Origin: Haloarchaeobius amylolyticus
GTDB taxonomy: Archaea > Halobacteriota > Halobacteria > Halobacteriales > Natrialbaceae
Assembly (NCBI RefSeq): GCF_026616195.1
Contig: NZ_JANHDH010000001.1
Location: 186,001 to 250,000 of the forward strand
Direction: 5' to 3'
Length of the DNA stretch: 64,000 nucleotides
In this document: positions 8,458 through 16,897 of the stretch, one piece after another
Layout: the number at the start of each line of letters is the position of its first letter
How positions within the stretch are numbered: position 1 is the first letter of the stretch
Notes under the pieces: generated by a model
What the model was told of the DNA's origin: nothing
The model's database searches: none
Seen by the model: only the letters and a program-made list of their open reading frames with translations
Program-made: the position numbers and the translations under genes

Positions 8458-9429
8458 GTGAGCAGGGCCACGTTCGTCCTCCGGCGGTTCGGTTTCGCCC
8501 TCCTCGCGACGTACATCGTGATGAGCATCGCGTTCTTCGTGGTGGCGCTCATGCCGGACCCCAACCTCGGCCTCGTCGCCTACGGCGCGGAGGACCCCGA
8601 GGCCGCCGTCGCCGCGGTGAAGGAGGCGAAGAACCTCGACGAGCCACTGCTCGACCGGTACGTGAACTGGCTCGTCGACCTCTCCACGCTGGACTGGGGG
8701 CGCTCGGTCGGGAGCTTCGGCAACAAGCGCGCCCCGGTGACCGACCTGCTCGCCGAGACCATCCCGCGGACGCTCGCGTACGTCCTGCCGGCGCTCGCCC
8801 TCTCGTTCGGCCTCGCACTCGCCATCGGGTCCTACGCCGCGATGAACCCCGACTCCCGGCTCACGTCGTTCGTCTCGACCACCGGCTACTTCGGGCTCGG
8901 CCTCCCGAACTACTTCCTCGCGGCGCTGGTGACGTTCGGGCTCGCGGTCGAGCTGGGCCTCCAGCCCACGTACCCGGGCGACCCGCTCGGCGCCCTGGTC
9001 GGCGACCCGCTCTCGGTGTGGGGCTACCTCCTCCCGACGCTGGTGCTCACGTCGACGCTGACGGGCGGCCAGTTGCGGTACGTCCGGGCCGAGTCGGCCG
9101 AGATACTCGGCGAGGATTTCATCAAACTGGTACGCTCGACTGGCGCGGGGAACCTCCGCATCGTCAGGCACGTGCTCTCGAACGCCGCGCTCCCGCTGGT
9201 CTCGCTCGTCTTCGCGGACATGGTGTCGACGCTGGTCGTGCAGGTGTTCGTCCTCGAGTTCGTCTTCCCCGTCCGGGGCCTCGGGTCGCTCGCGCTCCAG
9301 GCCATCCGGGACCGGAACGTCCCCGTCATCATCGGGACGACGATGGCCGTCGCGTACGCCGGCATCGGGGCGAACTTCCTGCAGGACGTGGCCTACGCGT
9401 GGTTCGACCCACGGGCCGACTTCGAATGA
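8458..9429 (+). CDS. peptide/nickel-type ABC transporter permease (DppB-like), copy 2
   Basis: A 323-residue paralogue of the gene immediately upstream, aligned over the full length without large gaps: the same start (GTG AGC AGG), the same first helix pattern and the same C-terminal block ending [21 protein letters not shown]. The two genes share a 42-base identical stretch (8072-8113 and 9211-9252) that is longer than protein conservation alone needs, so they arose by tandem duplication, perhaps with later gene conversion. Either each copy partners the single DppC under different conditions, or DppC works with a mixed pair. It ends 43 bases before the uL16 gene. Confidence 0.87.
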   Translation: MSRATFVLRRFGFALLATYIVMSIAFFVVALMPDPNLGLVAYGAEDPEAAVAAVKEAKNLDEPLLDRYVNWLVDLSTLDWGRSVGSFGNKRAPVTDLLAETIPRTLAYVLPALALSFGLALAIGSYAAMNPDSRLTSFVSTTGYFGLGLPNYFLAALVTFGLAVELGLQPTYPGDPLGALVGDPLSVWGYLLPTLVLTSTLTGGQLRYVRAESAEILGEDFIKLVRSTGAGNLRIVRHVLSNAALPLVSLVFADMVSTLVVQVFVLEFVFPVRGLGSLALQAIRDRNVPVIIGTTMAVAYAGIGANFLQDVAYAWFDPRADFE

Positions 9430-9434
9430 ACAGG

Positions 9435-9440
9435 TTTATT
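9435..9440 (+). promoter_or_regulatory. TATA-like box of the uL16 gene
   Basis: The hexamer tttatt, 38 bases before the uL16 start codon and overlapping the stop region of the permease gene, is the only AT-rich element in reach. It would give a leader of about 5-10 bases. Confidence 0.45.
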
Positions 9441-9472
9441 CGCACCCTGACAGTGAGTTTTCCGTACTGACC

Positions 9473-10003
9473 ATGTCGGACAAACCCGCCTCCATGTACC
9501 GGGAGATCTCCAAGCCCGCGTACACGCGACGCGAGTACATCACGGGCATCCCCGGCTCGAAGATTGCACAGCACAAGATGGGCGACACCGGCTCGGAACC
9601 CGACGACTGGCCGGTCCAGATCAGTCTGGTGCTCGAGGAGGAGTGCCAGATTCGCCACGGGTCGCTGGAGGCCTCGCGGCTCTCGGCGAACCGCCACCTC
9701 ATCAAGGAGCTCGGTGAGGGCAACTACTACATGATCCTGCGGAAGTTCCCGCACCACGTCCTGCGCGAGAACAAGCAGGCGACCGGTGCTGGGGCAGACC
9801 GTGTCTCCGACGGGATGCGCCAGGCGTTCGGGAAGGTCGTCGGCACGGCCGCGCGCATCCAGCGCGGCGAGCGACTGTTCACGTGCTGGTGTACCGTCGA
9901 GCAGGCACCCGTCGTCAAGGACGCGTTCCGCCGCGCGTACAACAAGATCTCCCCGCCGTGTCGCGTCGTCGTCGAGCGTGGCGAGGAGAAACTCATCGCG
10001 TAG
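9473..10003 (+). CDS. rpl10e: 50S ribosomal protein uL16 (archaeal L10e)
   Basis: A 176-residue large-subunit ribosomal protein of the L10e/L16 family, located near the peptidyl transferase centre and the tRNA entry region. Diagnostic segments are [24 protein letters not shown] at the N-terminus, [21 protein letters not shown] in the middle, the loop [21 protein letters not shown] and the C-terminal [26 protein letters not shown]. The length matches archaeal orthologues. It is a single-gene unit here, with its own TATA-like box. Its last 11 bases overlap the convergent gene on the other strand. Confidence 0.97.
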   Translation: MSDKPASMYREISKPAYTRREYITGIPGSKIAQHKMGDTGSEPDDWPVQISLVLEEECQIRHGSLEASRLSANRHLIKELGEGNYYMILRKFPHHVLRENKQATGAGADRVSDGMRQAFGKVVGTAARIQRGERLFTCWCTVEQAPVVKDAFRRAYNKISPPCRVVVERGEEKLIA

Positions 10004-10643
10004 GGTCGTCGTCTTCGACGAACGACCGCCGTTCCTGCTCGTCGAGCCGTTTCTGCCGTGCGGACCGCAGGTGGACAGCCGCGGTGACCGCGAGTGCGAC
10101 CGTGAACAGCGCGGCGTACGCGAGGCCGCCGAGACTCGCGAAGGGTGCGAGCCCGAGCCAGGCGAGCCCGACGAGGATGCCGAAGACGGCCGAGAGGCCG
10201 AGGTAGAACTCGCTCCAGTGCAGTTCGTCCTCGGGCACCACCTCGAGGTAGACGTCGAACGCGGCGAGGTCGGCCGCCGGCTCGACGGTCCCGCGTGACT
10301 TGTCGTACGCGACGATGTCGTGTTTCTGCATCATCGGGAGGTGGGTCTGGACGAGCGAGGTGTACACCCGCTTTCGCTGCTTGTAGTCCAGGTCCGCCTC
10401 GTCGATGCCGCATTCGCGCGCGGCGACGTAACTCGTCAGCTCCCGCACCGTCACCTGTTCGTGCTCCGCGAGTGCCTCGAGGACGAGGCGGCGACGCTGG
10501 TTGCTCAGCGTGTGGAACACGGTGTCCTGTGTGAGGACAGTGCCCCCCGTTCCATCGCCCGCCACCTGTGCCACCGTCACAGACGGCCCCCCGTCCCCCG
10601 GGTCCGCGACGACCATATCCGTCGATGGAGAAGTGTGTTTCAC
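9993..10643 (-). CDS. DUF7344-type winged-helix protein with membrane anchor
   Basis: A 216-residue haloarchaeal regulator-like protein. Residues about 40-125 form a winged-helix domain recognisable from [18 protein letters not shown], then [12 protein letters not shown], then [21 protein letters not shown], the pattern of DUF7344. The C-terminal third carries two hydrophobic helices ([21 protein letters not shown] and [19 protein letters not shown]) and then a charged tail, so it is predicted to be membrane-tethered. It is convergent with uL16 with an 11-base overlap. A second member of the family lies at 12293-12829. DNA targets and signals are unknown. An ATG near the AT-rich promoter (agtagttaacaaggg) supports the start. 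Confidence 0.82.
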   Translation of the reverse strand: MKHTSPSTDMVVADPGDGGPSVTVAQVAGDGTGGTVLTQDTVFHTLSNQRRRLVLEALAEHEQVTVRELTSYVAARECGIDEADLDYKQRKRVYTSLVQTHLPMMQKHDIVAYDKSRGTVEPAADLAAFDVYLEVVPEDELHWSEFYLGLSAVFGILVGLAWLGLAPFASLGGLAYAALFTVALAVTAAVHLRSARQKRLDEQERRSFVEDDDPTR

Positions 10644-10881
10644 TAGTAGTTAACAAGGGAGTGAGTAGTCTTAATCTTTCGCTTGGCGGGGTAATGGTGG
10701 GAGAGGCGGCGGTTTCGTCGTGTTGCGGTTTCGTCGGCTAAGTGTATCGATTCTGGTCTTTTGGGCGTCGTATCCCGCCGGGAGACGCAGCCACCTCTGG
10801 GTAATGGTATCATACCTATACTCTGCTGGGCTGTAAATAACGTGACGTGTGGTCGCTGTCGCGACCACCGGGGGAGACAGC

Positions 10882-11724
10882 ATGCAACAGGCAGGCACAT
10901 CTACGCCAGGAGAGTCGATAGTGAGTCGGATACGTCGTCCGGAGTACACCGGGGAGAACCGCTGTATCCCGTGTACCGTGACCAATCTCGCGATAGCCGC
11001 GGTGCTGACGGGCGGGTCGGTCCTCCTCTGGCCGCCGGCCGCCGTGGGCGTGGCGGCGTTCTCGCTCGGGATGATCTACTTCCGGGGCTACCTGGTCCCG
11101 GGGACGCCCGAGTTGACCAAGCGGTACTTCCCGGACTGGCTCCTACGGGTCTTCGACAAGGAGGCGAAGCCACGGTACGACGGCGGCGAGTTCGACATGG
11201 AATCGACGCTGCTCGAGGCGGGTATCATCGAGGAGACGCCGGACCAGAACGACGTGATGCTCACGCCCACGTTCGCCGCGGCGTGGGCCGAGCGGATGGC
11301 ACACGTCGCCGCCCGTGACGCCGACATCGACGAACTCGCCGGCCTGCTGGGCGTCGAGGAGGAGCGGCTCGCCATCACCGAACACGGCTCGGAGTCGTTC
11401 ATCGCCTGGGTCGACGGCGAGTGGCTGGCCCAGTGGGAGTCCCGCGGCGCGTTCGTCGCGGATATGGCCGCCGCGAAGGAACTCGAGTCGCGTTACGACG
11501 ACTGGCACGACCTCCCGATGATGCTCCGCTCGGAGATGCTGGGTGGCCTGCGCCTGTTCCTCGAGGAGTGCCCCATCTGTGGCGGCCGCGTCACGCTCGG
11601 CCAGCGCGTCGTCAAGTCCTGCTGCCGGTCGTACGACGTGGTCGCCACGTCGTGCCAGGAGTGTGGCGCACGGCTGTTCGAGACGGAGATCGACACGGAG
11701 TCGCTGGAACAGCAACAGCCGTAG
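10882..11724 (+). CDS. haloarchaeal membrane protein with C-terminal zinc ribbon
   Basis: A 280-residue protein of unknown function. The N-terminus has the motif RRPEYTGENRCIPCTVTN with a CxxC, followed by two hydrophobic stretches (LAIAAVLTGGSVLLWPPAAVGVAAF). A soluble acidic middle part follows. The C-terminus has a probable zinc ribbon, with CPICGG paired with a distant CQECGA and extra cysteines in between (KSCCRSYD). The start at 10882 (MQQAGTSTPG) is preferred over an ATG 11 codons upstream. The combination of CxxC, membrane helices and a zinc ribbon suggests a membrane-associated adaptor or sensor, but that is a guess. It lies between two DUF7344 regulators, the nearer one divergent. 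Confidence 0.75.
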   Translation: MQQAGTSTPGESIVSRIRRPEYTGENRCIPCTVTNLAIAAVLTGGSVLLWPPAAVGVAAFSLGMIYFRGYLVPGTPELTKRYFPDWLLRVFDKEAKPRYDGGEFDMESTLLEAGIIEETPDQNDVMLTPTFAAAWAERMAHVAARDADIDELAGLLGVEEERLAITEHGSESFIAWVDGEWLAQWESRGAFVADMAAAKELESRYDDWHDLPMMLRSEMLGGLRLFLEECPICGGRVTLGQRVVKSCCRSYDVVATSCQECGARLFETEIDTESLEQQQP

Positions 11725-12292
11725 TCCCGCCTGTCGAGCGCGAGCGACGAGACCCGGTCCTTTTCGTACTGTACACCGTTCGGGCACAGAGCCACGGCAC
11801 TGCCGGCGTCTGTTCCTTCACGGCTACATCGATGCTCTTCGTTCTGCCGGGCGAGTGCCACCGGACCCTCGGCCGGTGAGCGTCACTGCTGCCAGGGTGC
11901 TGCCCGGGTGCGACCGATGGACCAGTCGGGTATGGCAAGATGGACCTGCCCGGTACGTCAGCGAGAGCGCGAGCTACGGAGCCACGAGACAGCCACGAGA
12001 CGGAAAACGGCCGGGGTGGCCACGAACCTTCGGACGCGACTCCCCCTGTCGCTGGTCGCCGCCCTGGGCCGTCGGATGCGCCTGCCGACCCGGTTGCACC
12101 CTGCCTACCGACCAGCCGACCAGCTGCATTGGGCACGAAGGGTGGGCACACCGATACCGGGAGAAAACCCGCCCACTGCGGCCGTTTCTGGCACGCCCTA
12201 CCGGTGGGCGAACGCGACGTTCGACCCCGACCGAGCCCGTGGACGAGGGCTGTCGCTCGCGGGTCGGCGTCGAGCAGAGAACGGAGAAAGAA
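11725..12292. other. intergenic region without a supported gene
   Basis: About 570 bases between two convergent genes. Several open frames cross it, but all are Arg/Pro/Ser-rich with no domain, start context or codon pattern to favour them. I see no tRNA, repeat or clear terminator. Confidence 0.5.
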
Positions 12293-12829
12293 TCAGCCGA
12301 AGAACTGCCGCCGGAGCGACCCCCGGAACTTCCACAGCTGGTAGGCCGTCGAGGCCGCGAACGTCGCGAGGAACCCGCTGGCGACGAGGCTCGGGTGGAG
12401 CTGTCCGAGGAGCGGGAGACCGTTGACCGACGCGACCACGGCACAGAGGCCGAGCACGCCGAGCCCGCGGTAGTACTCGCCCCAGGTGATGCCGTGGCCC
12501 GTCGTCACGTCCATGTACTGGGCGACCTCGCGAGCCCCCTCGTCGAGGGTGATGACCTTGCGGTTGCAGTCGTACTGGAGGATGCCGAGTTCGTCGAGCT
12601 TCGGCAGGTGCGTCTGGTGCAGCGAGATGTAGACCGTCTCGCGGATGTTCCGCGGTGCCGGTGTCTCGCCAGATTCGATGGAGGCGATGAGCTCTGAGAG
12701 GTCCCGCAGCGAGATCGACCCCGCCGAGCGGTTCAGGACCCGCAGTGTCTCCCGCCTGCGCGGGTTGCTGAGAATCTGGTGGATGTCGCACTCCTGTAGC
12801 CGATTGCGTCGTGTCGTAACTGGAAACAT
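12293..12829 (-). CDS. DUF7344-type winged-helix protein, membrane-anchored
   Basis: A 178-residue protein with a winged-helix core: CDIHQILSNPRRRETLRVL, SLRDLSELIASIES, then RNIRETVYISLHQTHLPKLDELGIL and a wing-like DCNRKVITLDEGA. Two hydrophobic segments follow (YRGLGVLGLCAVVASVNGLPL and PSLVASGFLATFAASTAY), then a basic tail. The HQTHLPKL signature is shared with the protein at 9993-10643. It is divergent from the SipW-type secretion island, 353 bases away, so it is the nearest candidate regulator of that island. This link rests on position only. Confidence 0.83.
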   Translation of the reverse strand: MFPVTTRRNRLQECDIHQILSNPRRRETLRVLNRSAGSISLRDLSELIASIESGETPAPRNIRETVYISLHQTHLPKLDELGILQYDCNRKVITLDEGAREVAQYMDVTTGHGITWGEYYRGLGVLGLCAVVASVNGLPLLGQLHPSLVASGFLATFAASTAYQLWKFRGSLRRQFFG

Positions 12830-13182
12830 ACTTCCCCCACGCTGCCTCCCCAGGACCCCCCGGTCCCGGCTAGCATGTGTGCTATCCGAATATAGCGGCT
12901 GTGATATACTTAGATATGGATTTGATACCGTAATTTCCTGATATTTTGAGGTTTCTCGGCTGAAAACCGAGCGACTGCATCGACTGTAGGCTCGAGCTAC
13001 GGGGTTCTAACCGGTGATATCCTCGTGGTAACCCGGTACTCGGGAACTCTACTGGTTGCTTCGACCACCACGAAGCGAATCATAAGTAAGTTGGTAACAA
13101 CCCAAGGATAGCTCGACCCGTTCCGACCGGACCTCCGGGGGGAGGCGGGCACACGCAACAGCGATACCAACAACGAAGAACC
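12830..13182. promoter_or_regulatory. AT-rich divergent promoter region with hairpin at 13056-13078
   Basis: This gap separates the DUF7344 regulator from the first secretion-island gene. It holds AT-rich stretches (gatatacttagatatgg, accgtaatttcctgatatttt) in an otherwise GC-rich window. It also holds an 8-bp stem built on gcttcg/cgaagc around accacca. A TATA-like aatcataagtaag near 13078-13090 is about 95 bases before the start at 13183, so the transcript would have a long leader rather than being leaderless. No gene is visible. Confidence 0.5.
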
Positions 13183-14937
13183 ATGACACAAAAGAATTCG
13201 ATGAAACTGTCCCGGCGCCAGGTACTGGCCGGACTCGGAACGATCGGGGTCGCGTCCGCGGGCGCAGGCCTCGGCACCACTGCGTTCTACAGTGACCGTG
13301 AATCCGTCGAGGGATGGTTCGAGGCTGGTCGCGTCGACCTGCTTCTGGACTACCGCACGACCTACATGCCGTGGGAGCGCTACGACCTGCAGAACATCCC
13401 CATGGAACAGCGTCCGCCCATCGTCCCTGAGACGGACGACATGGTGTACCAGCTCGGCTCCGTCCCGGACTTCGGTGAGGTCCTGACCCACGACGAGTGG
13501 GGCCGCCGTGTCCTCGAGATCGACGCCTGTGCGACACCGAAGACCGAACTCGGCGCACAACTCATCGACGGCGAAGAGGGCATGTTCATCGACCTGATGG
13601 ACATCAAGCCGCTCGACCGTGGTGAGACCACCTTCTCGCTACACCTCTGTGGCAACCCGTCGTACCTGAAGATGCGTGCGACCGGTGACTCCGAGGGCGA
13701 CACCGACGGACCGCGCTTCGAGGAGGACTACCGCGAGGGCGTCAACAACAGCACCGAGCCCGAGATCGAGTTCGGTGACATCCTCGACGACCCGATGGGT
13801 GAGCTCCAGGACTTCATGCACGTGTGCTTCTGGTACGACCCGAACTGCAACAACGTGCGTGACCAGGAACCCCAGACCGTCTGTGTCCAGCTCGCACTGG
13901 ACAACAGCGACTCCATGGACGCGGAGTACGTTCCCGGCGGTGAGGCAGACCCGACCAAGATCGCGAAGACGAAGGACGGGGCACTCGCCCTGATCGACGC
14001 ACTCGAGGACGAGGTCGACCCGGACGACGATGACCTCACCCCGAAGCATATCGGTGTCACGCTGTTCAACGGTGACGGGGATGAGAACCCCATCATCAAC
14101 GCGAACAGCATCGACCCCACGACGGACGCAGCAGCGCTCCGGACCCTGATCAACGACGACTACAACGGTGACCAGGCCGACGCCAACGGGAGCGTCGCGA
14201 CCGGCATCACCGACGCCGCCGACCGCGTCGAGGACTGTGCGGACTACAACATCGTCGTCGCCACCTCGAACGGTGTCGAGAACGTCGAGGGTGCTCGTGA
14301 CGCAGCTGACGAAGCCCTTGGCCGCGACGGTGTCGACGAGGTCGTCATGGTGCTCATCCAGCCGGGTGACGCTACCGTGGACGAGTTCGCCGACTTCGAC
14401 GGACAGGTCTTCGTGGTCAACACGCCCGAGGAGACGGACGCCGCATGGCTCGACATCGTTCAGTTGGTGAAGGCCGCCCAGGTCGTCGCCGGTGAAGAGG
14501 TCTGCCTGTACGAGGGTCCCCTCTCGGGCTTCCTCGACATCATCGACGAAGACGGCGTCATCCTCCCGCCCGGAGCCGGTGAGGAGGCGGTCTGCACGCT
14601 CGGTGAGGCGACCAACACCGCGGGCAACTGCTGGCAGGAGGGCGTACACTGCTTCGCCCTCGAGTGGTACATCCCGTGCAAGGCAGAGGGCACCATGGCG
14701 GAGCCGGGCTACATCGACCTCGGAGCCTGTGGTTTCGACAACTACGCCGAGTTCCTCATCGAGGAATACGAACTGGGCAGTGCGGACGAACTCGACGGCC
14801 TCGTGAACATCACCCAGACCGACACGGTCCACTTCGGGCTGGAGTTCACCGCCGAACAGTGCCGCCACAACACCGTTCCGGAAGAGAACGGCGACAACGG
14901 CGACAACGGCGACGACGGCACCACCGCGCCGGCCTGA
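13183..14937 (+). CDS. SipW-type exported protein with inserted vWA domain (TasA/camelysin-like)
   Basis: A 584-residue exported protein. The N-terminus KLSRRQVLAGLGTIGVASAG followed by GTTAFYSDRE is the SipW-type signal with twin arginines, as in the paralogue at 15105. The flanking regions align with that paralogue (EGWFEAGRVD, WERYDLQ, RPPIVP, CGNPS, LYEGPLSGFLDII, and near the end NITQTDTVHFGLEFT). Between about residues 232 and 430 it carries an extra domain beginning LALDNSDSMDA, the DxSxS MIDAS motif (Asp240, Ser242, Ser244) of von Willebrand A folds. The usual third-motif Asp appears changed (ATSNG). The tail is an acidic GDNGDNGDDGTT repeat. It is probably a calcium- or magnesium-binding surface or matrix protein. 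Confidence 0.88.
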   Translation: MTQKNSMKLSRRQVLAGLGTIGVASAGAGLGTTAFYSDRESVEGWFEAGRVDLLLDYRTTYMPWERYDLQNIPMEQRPPIVPETDDMVYQLGSVPDFGEVLTHDEWGRRVLEIDACATPKTELGAQLIDGEEGMFIDLMDIKPLDRGETTFSLHLCGNPSYLKMRATGDSEGDTDGPRFEEDYREGVNNSTEPEIEFGDILDDPMGELQDFMHVCFWYDPNCNNVRDQEPQTVCVQLALDNSDSMDAEYVPGGEADPTKIAKTKDGALALIDALEDEVDPDDDDLTPKHIGVTLFNGDGDENPIINANSIDPTTDAAALRTLINDDYNGDQADANGSVATGITDAADRVEDCADYNIVVATSNGVENVEGARDAADEALGRDGVDEVVMVLIQPGDATVDEFADFDGQVFVVNTPEETDAAWLDIVQLVKAAQVVAGEEVCLYEGPLSGFLDIIDEDGVILPPGAGEEAVCTLGEATNTAGNCWQEGVHCFALEWYIPCKAEGTMAEPGYIDLGACGFDNYAEFLIEEYELGSADELDGLVNITQTDTVHFGLEFTAEQCRHNTVPEENGDNGDNGDDGTTAPA

Positions 14938-15051
14938 TCGTGAACACCGGGACCAGACGCCCCTGACCCGACCGCGGGTCCGGACCGGTCCGTCTCTTCC
15001 CGACACCTGACCCGACCCACGAGGGGAATCCGTGACCCGATGGCCGGTCAC

Positions 15052-15076
15052 GCGGCGGTTCGACACCGCCGGTGGG
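15052..15076 (+). promoter_or_regulatory. leader hairpin A, also found before the signal peptidase gene
   Basis: GGCGGT and ACCGCC pair around the loop UCGAC. 22 of 25 bases match 18230-18254, including one stem change (A to G) that keeps pairing as U-G. A second small hairpin, CCTC-GGAA-GAGG with a GNRA loop, follows before the start at 15105. It could be a shared RNA element or a site for regulation of the island. Confidence 0.5.
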
Positions 15077-15104
15077 TCCTCACCTCGGAAGAGGTATCTA
15101 CATC

Positions 15105-16367
15105 ATGCAATCACGACGGTCACAACTCACACGTCGCAAGGTCCTGGCCGGGCTCGGGACCATCGGGGTGGCGAGTGCAGGAGCGGGGCTCGGCACGACG
15201 GCCTTCTACAGCGACAGGGAAGCACTCGAGGGCTGGTTCGAGGCCGGCCGGGTCGACAACGTCCTCAGTTTCCGGTCGGTCTACGAGGCCTGGGAGCGCT
15301 ACGACCTTCAGGAGGTCCCGCTTGCGGACCGCCCGCCGATCGTCCCCGGCGGGAATGACATGCAGTACCTGCTGGCGGAGGCGCCGGCGTTCCGCGACGC
15401 GACCGACGAACCGCTCTCGTTCGCGTCGTGGCGCGACGACATCCGAACCATCGACGCCTGTTCGCTGACCGACCTGACCGACATCGGTATCAGCATTGAC
15501 AGCATCGAGGGGCTGACCGCGGTCGGGGTCGACCAGGTACCGAACGACCTCTTCCTGCCGGGACTGGTCGACGGCGCCGAGGGTATCTTCCTCGAACTCG
15601 ACGACGTGAAGCCGAAGGACCTCGGCGCGCTCCAGTTCGACATCCACGTCTGCGGGAACCCGTCGCTCGCGTTCCTCTCGCTCGCCGTCGACGAGCTCAC
15701 GCAGGAGGGCGTCGCCGAGAACGTCGAGAACGGCGTGTTCGAGTCGGAGGAGGAGGCAGGCGAGACGCTGGACGCGAACTTCGACACCGCCGGTTTCGAC
15801 ATCCTCTCGGGAACGGAGCTGGCGGGCGAACTGGGCCCGTACCTCTACGCTGTCCTCCTGAAGTCCGACGGCGTCTACCAGTCGTTCGACGTCGTCTTCG
15901 ACAAGGTGGTCGCCGCCGCGGACGACATGGACGACGACGTGCTCTACGCCGGCTCGCTGACCGGACTGGTCGAGACGCTGGTCGACGCCGGCACGCCCGG
16001 TGTCCAGCTCGAACCGTCGGGCAACGCGGTCGCGACAGAGGCTCTCTGTTTCGATCTCGACGTCCACAGTTACCAGCTGAGCTGGTTCCTCGCGTGTGCG
16101 GAGACCGACCCGCAGGGGCTCGGGTTCGAAGACCTGTTGCTGGTCAACCGCTTCACCGAGAACACCTTCGTCGTCGAGGGTGGAGTCACCGTCGACGACA
16201 ACGACGGCGACGCGAAGTTGACGCTCAACGACGAGCTCCGCCAGCGTGGGTTCTACCAGGCCGGTGACATCGAGACGGGCATCACCGTCGACGTGAACGT
16301 CACCCAGACGGACTCGGTCCGCGTCGGCTTCGAGTTCACGCTGGAGCAGTGCCGCGCCAACCTGTAG
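15105..16367 (+). CDS. SipW-type exported protein (TasA/camelysin-like)
   Basis: A 420-residue paralogue of the preceding gene without the vWA insertion. The N-terminus SQLTRRKVLAGLGTIGVASAG then GTTAFYSDREALEGW is nearly identical to that of its neighbour and fits a SipW-type signal with cleavage before the FYSDRE region. Conserved blocks include WERYDLQEVP, RPPIVPGG, IFLELDDVKPKDLG, FDIHVCGNPS and the C-terminal VNVTQTDSVRVGFEFTLEQC. The middle is acidic and low in complexity. These features match haloarchaeal members of the TasA/camelysin group, whose bacterial members form biofilm fibres. A fibre-forming role here is inference. ATG 15105 was chosen over an upstream in-frame ATG lying in the leader hairpin region. 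Confidence 0.87.
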   Translation: MQSRRSQLTRRKVLAGLGTIGVASAGAGLGTTAFYSDREALEGWFEAGRVDNVLSFRSVYEAWERYDLQEVPLADRPPIVPGGNDMQYLLAEAPAFRDATDEPLSFASWRDDIRTIDACSLTDLTDIGISIDSIEGLTAVGVDQVPNDLFLPGLVDGAEGIFLELDDVKPKDLGALQFDIHVCGNPSLAFLSLAVDELTQEGVAENVENGVFESEEEAGETLDANFDTAGFDILSGTELAGELGPYLYAVLLKSDGVYQSFDVVFDKVVAAADDMDDDVLYAGSLTGLVETLVDAGTPGVQLEPSGNAVATEALCFDLDVHSYQLSWFLACAETDPQGLGFEDLLLVNRFTENTFVVEGGVTVDDNDGDAKLTLNDELRQRGFYQAGDIETGITVDVNVTQTDSVRVGFEFTLEQCRANL

Positions 16368-16897
16368 GTGCGTGGTCGCCCCCGATTTTCGGCTACGTCT
16401 TTCGTCCATCGCTTCACACGAACCGAACTCGGAGTGGCTCCGTGAGCCAGCCCCGGTGACGCGCACGTGTGGTCGACCTGCCGCATCTCGGCGGTCGCCG
16501 GGAACGGACCGTAGCCGCGGTGGCGCCGGTGATCTCGTGGACGGTCGGAACAGTTCACCAGAGAACCGGTAGACTGCGCGGCGTCTAACCGGCTGTTCGA
16601 CCGGAACTGTCCCGGCCTATCGAACGGTTCTGTGAACGTTCACCCGGGTTACCGCGCAGTAGCTTCAGCATACCTAATGTATCAAGAAACATATGGTCGT
16701 CTGTCAGGGGGAGTCGCGTGCCCGCCCGGCCGGAGCCGAAACGGGCAGCGACAGCTGGCACGACGCCACATCAATGGGGAATCAGACATGACTCGAACAG
16801 GAGACGCACGAAGCCGACAGAGACGCGAGACGGTCGCGTCCGCGCGGGGGCGTGCGAATCGCCACGGAGGACGGAGGGAAACTCGCGAGGTGACATC
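16368..16897. promoter_or_regulatory. 530-bp gap with AT-rich promoter-like segment
   Basis: It separates the second and third exported-protein genes. The clearest AT-rich element is cagcatacctaatgtatcaagaaacatatgg at about 16664-16694. This suggests the third gene has its own promoter with a leader near 200 bases. A short Arg-rich frame (16788-16901) ends in a GTGA overlap with the next start, but has no other support as a gene. Confidence 0.4.

Noticed and set aside
11543-12697. Plus-strand frame spanning the gap and the DUF7344 gene
   Set aside because: Arg/Pro/Ser-rich, no domain, and it runs antisense through a well-supported gene.
13639-15066. Minus-strand frame of 475 codons across the vWA-containing gene
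   Set aside because: Antisense of a gene with signal peptide and paralogue support; composition is shadow-like (Val/Arg/Asp).
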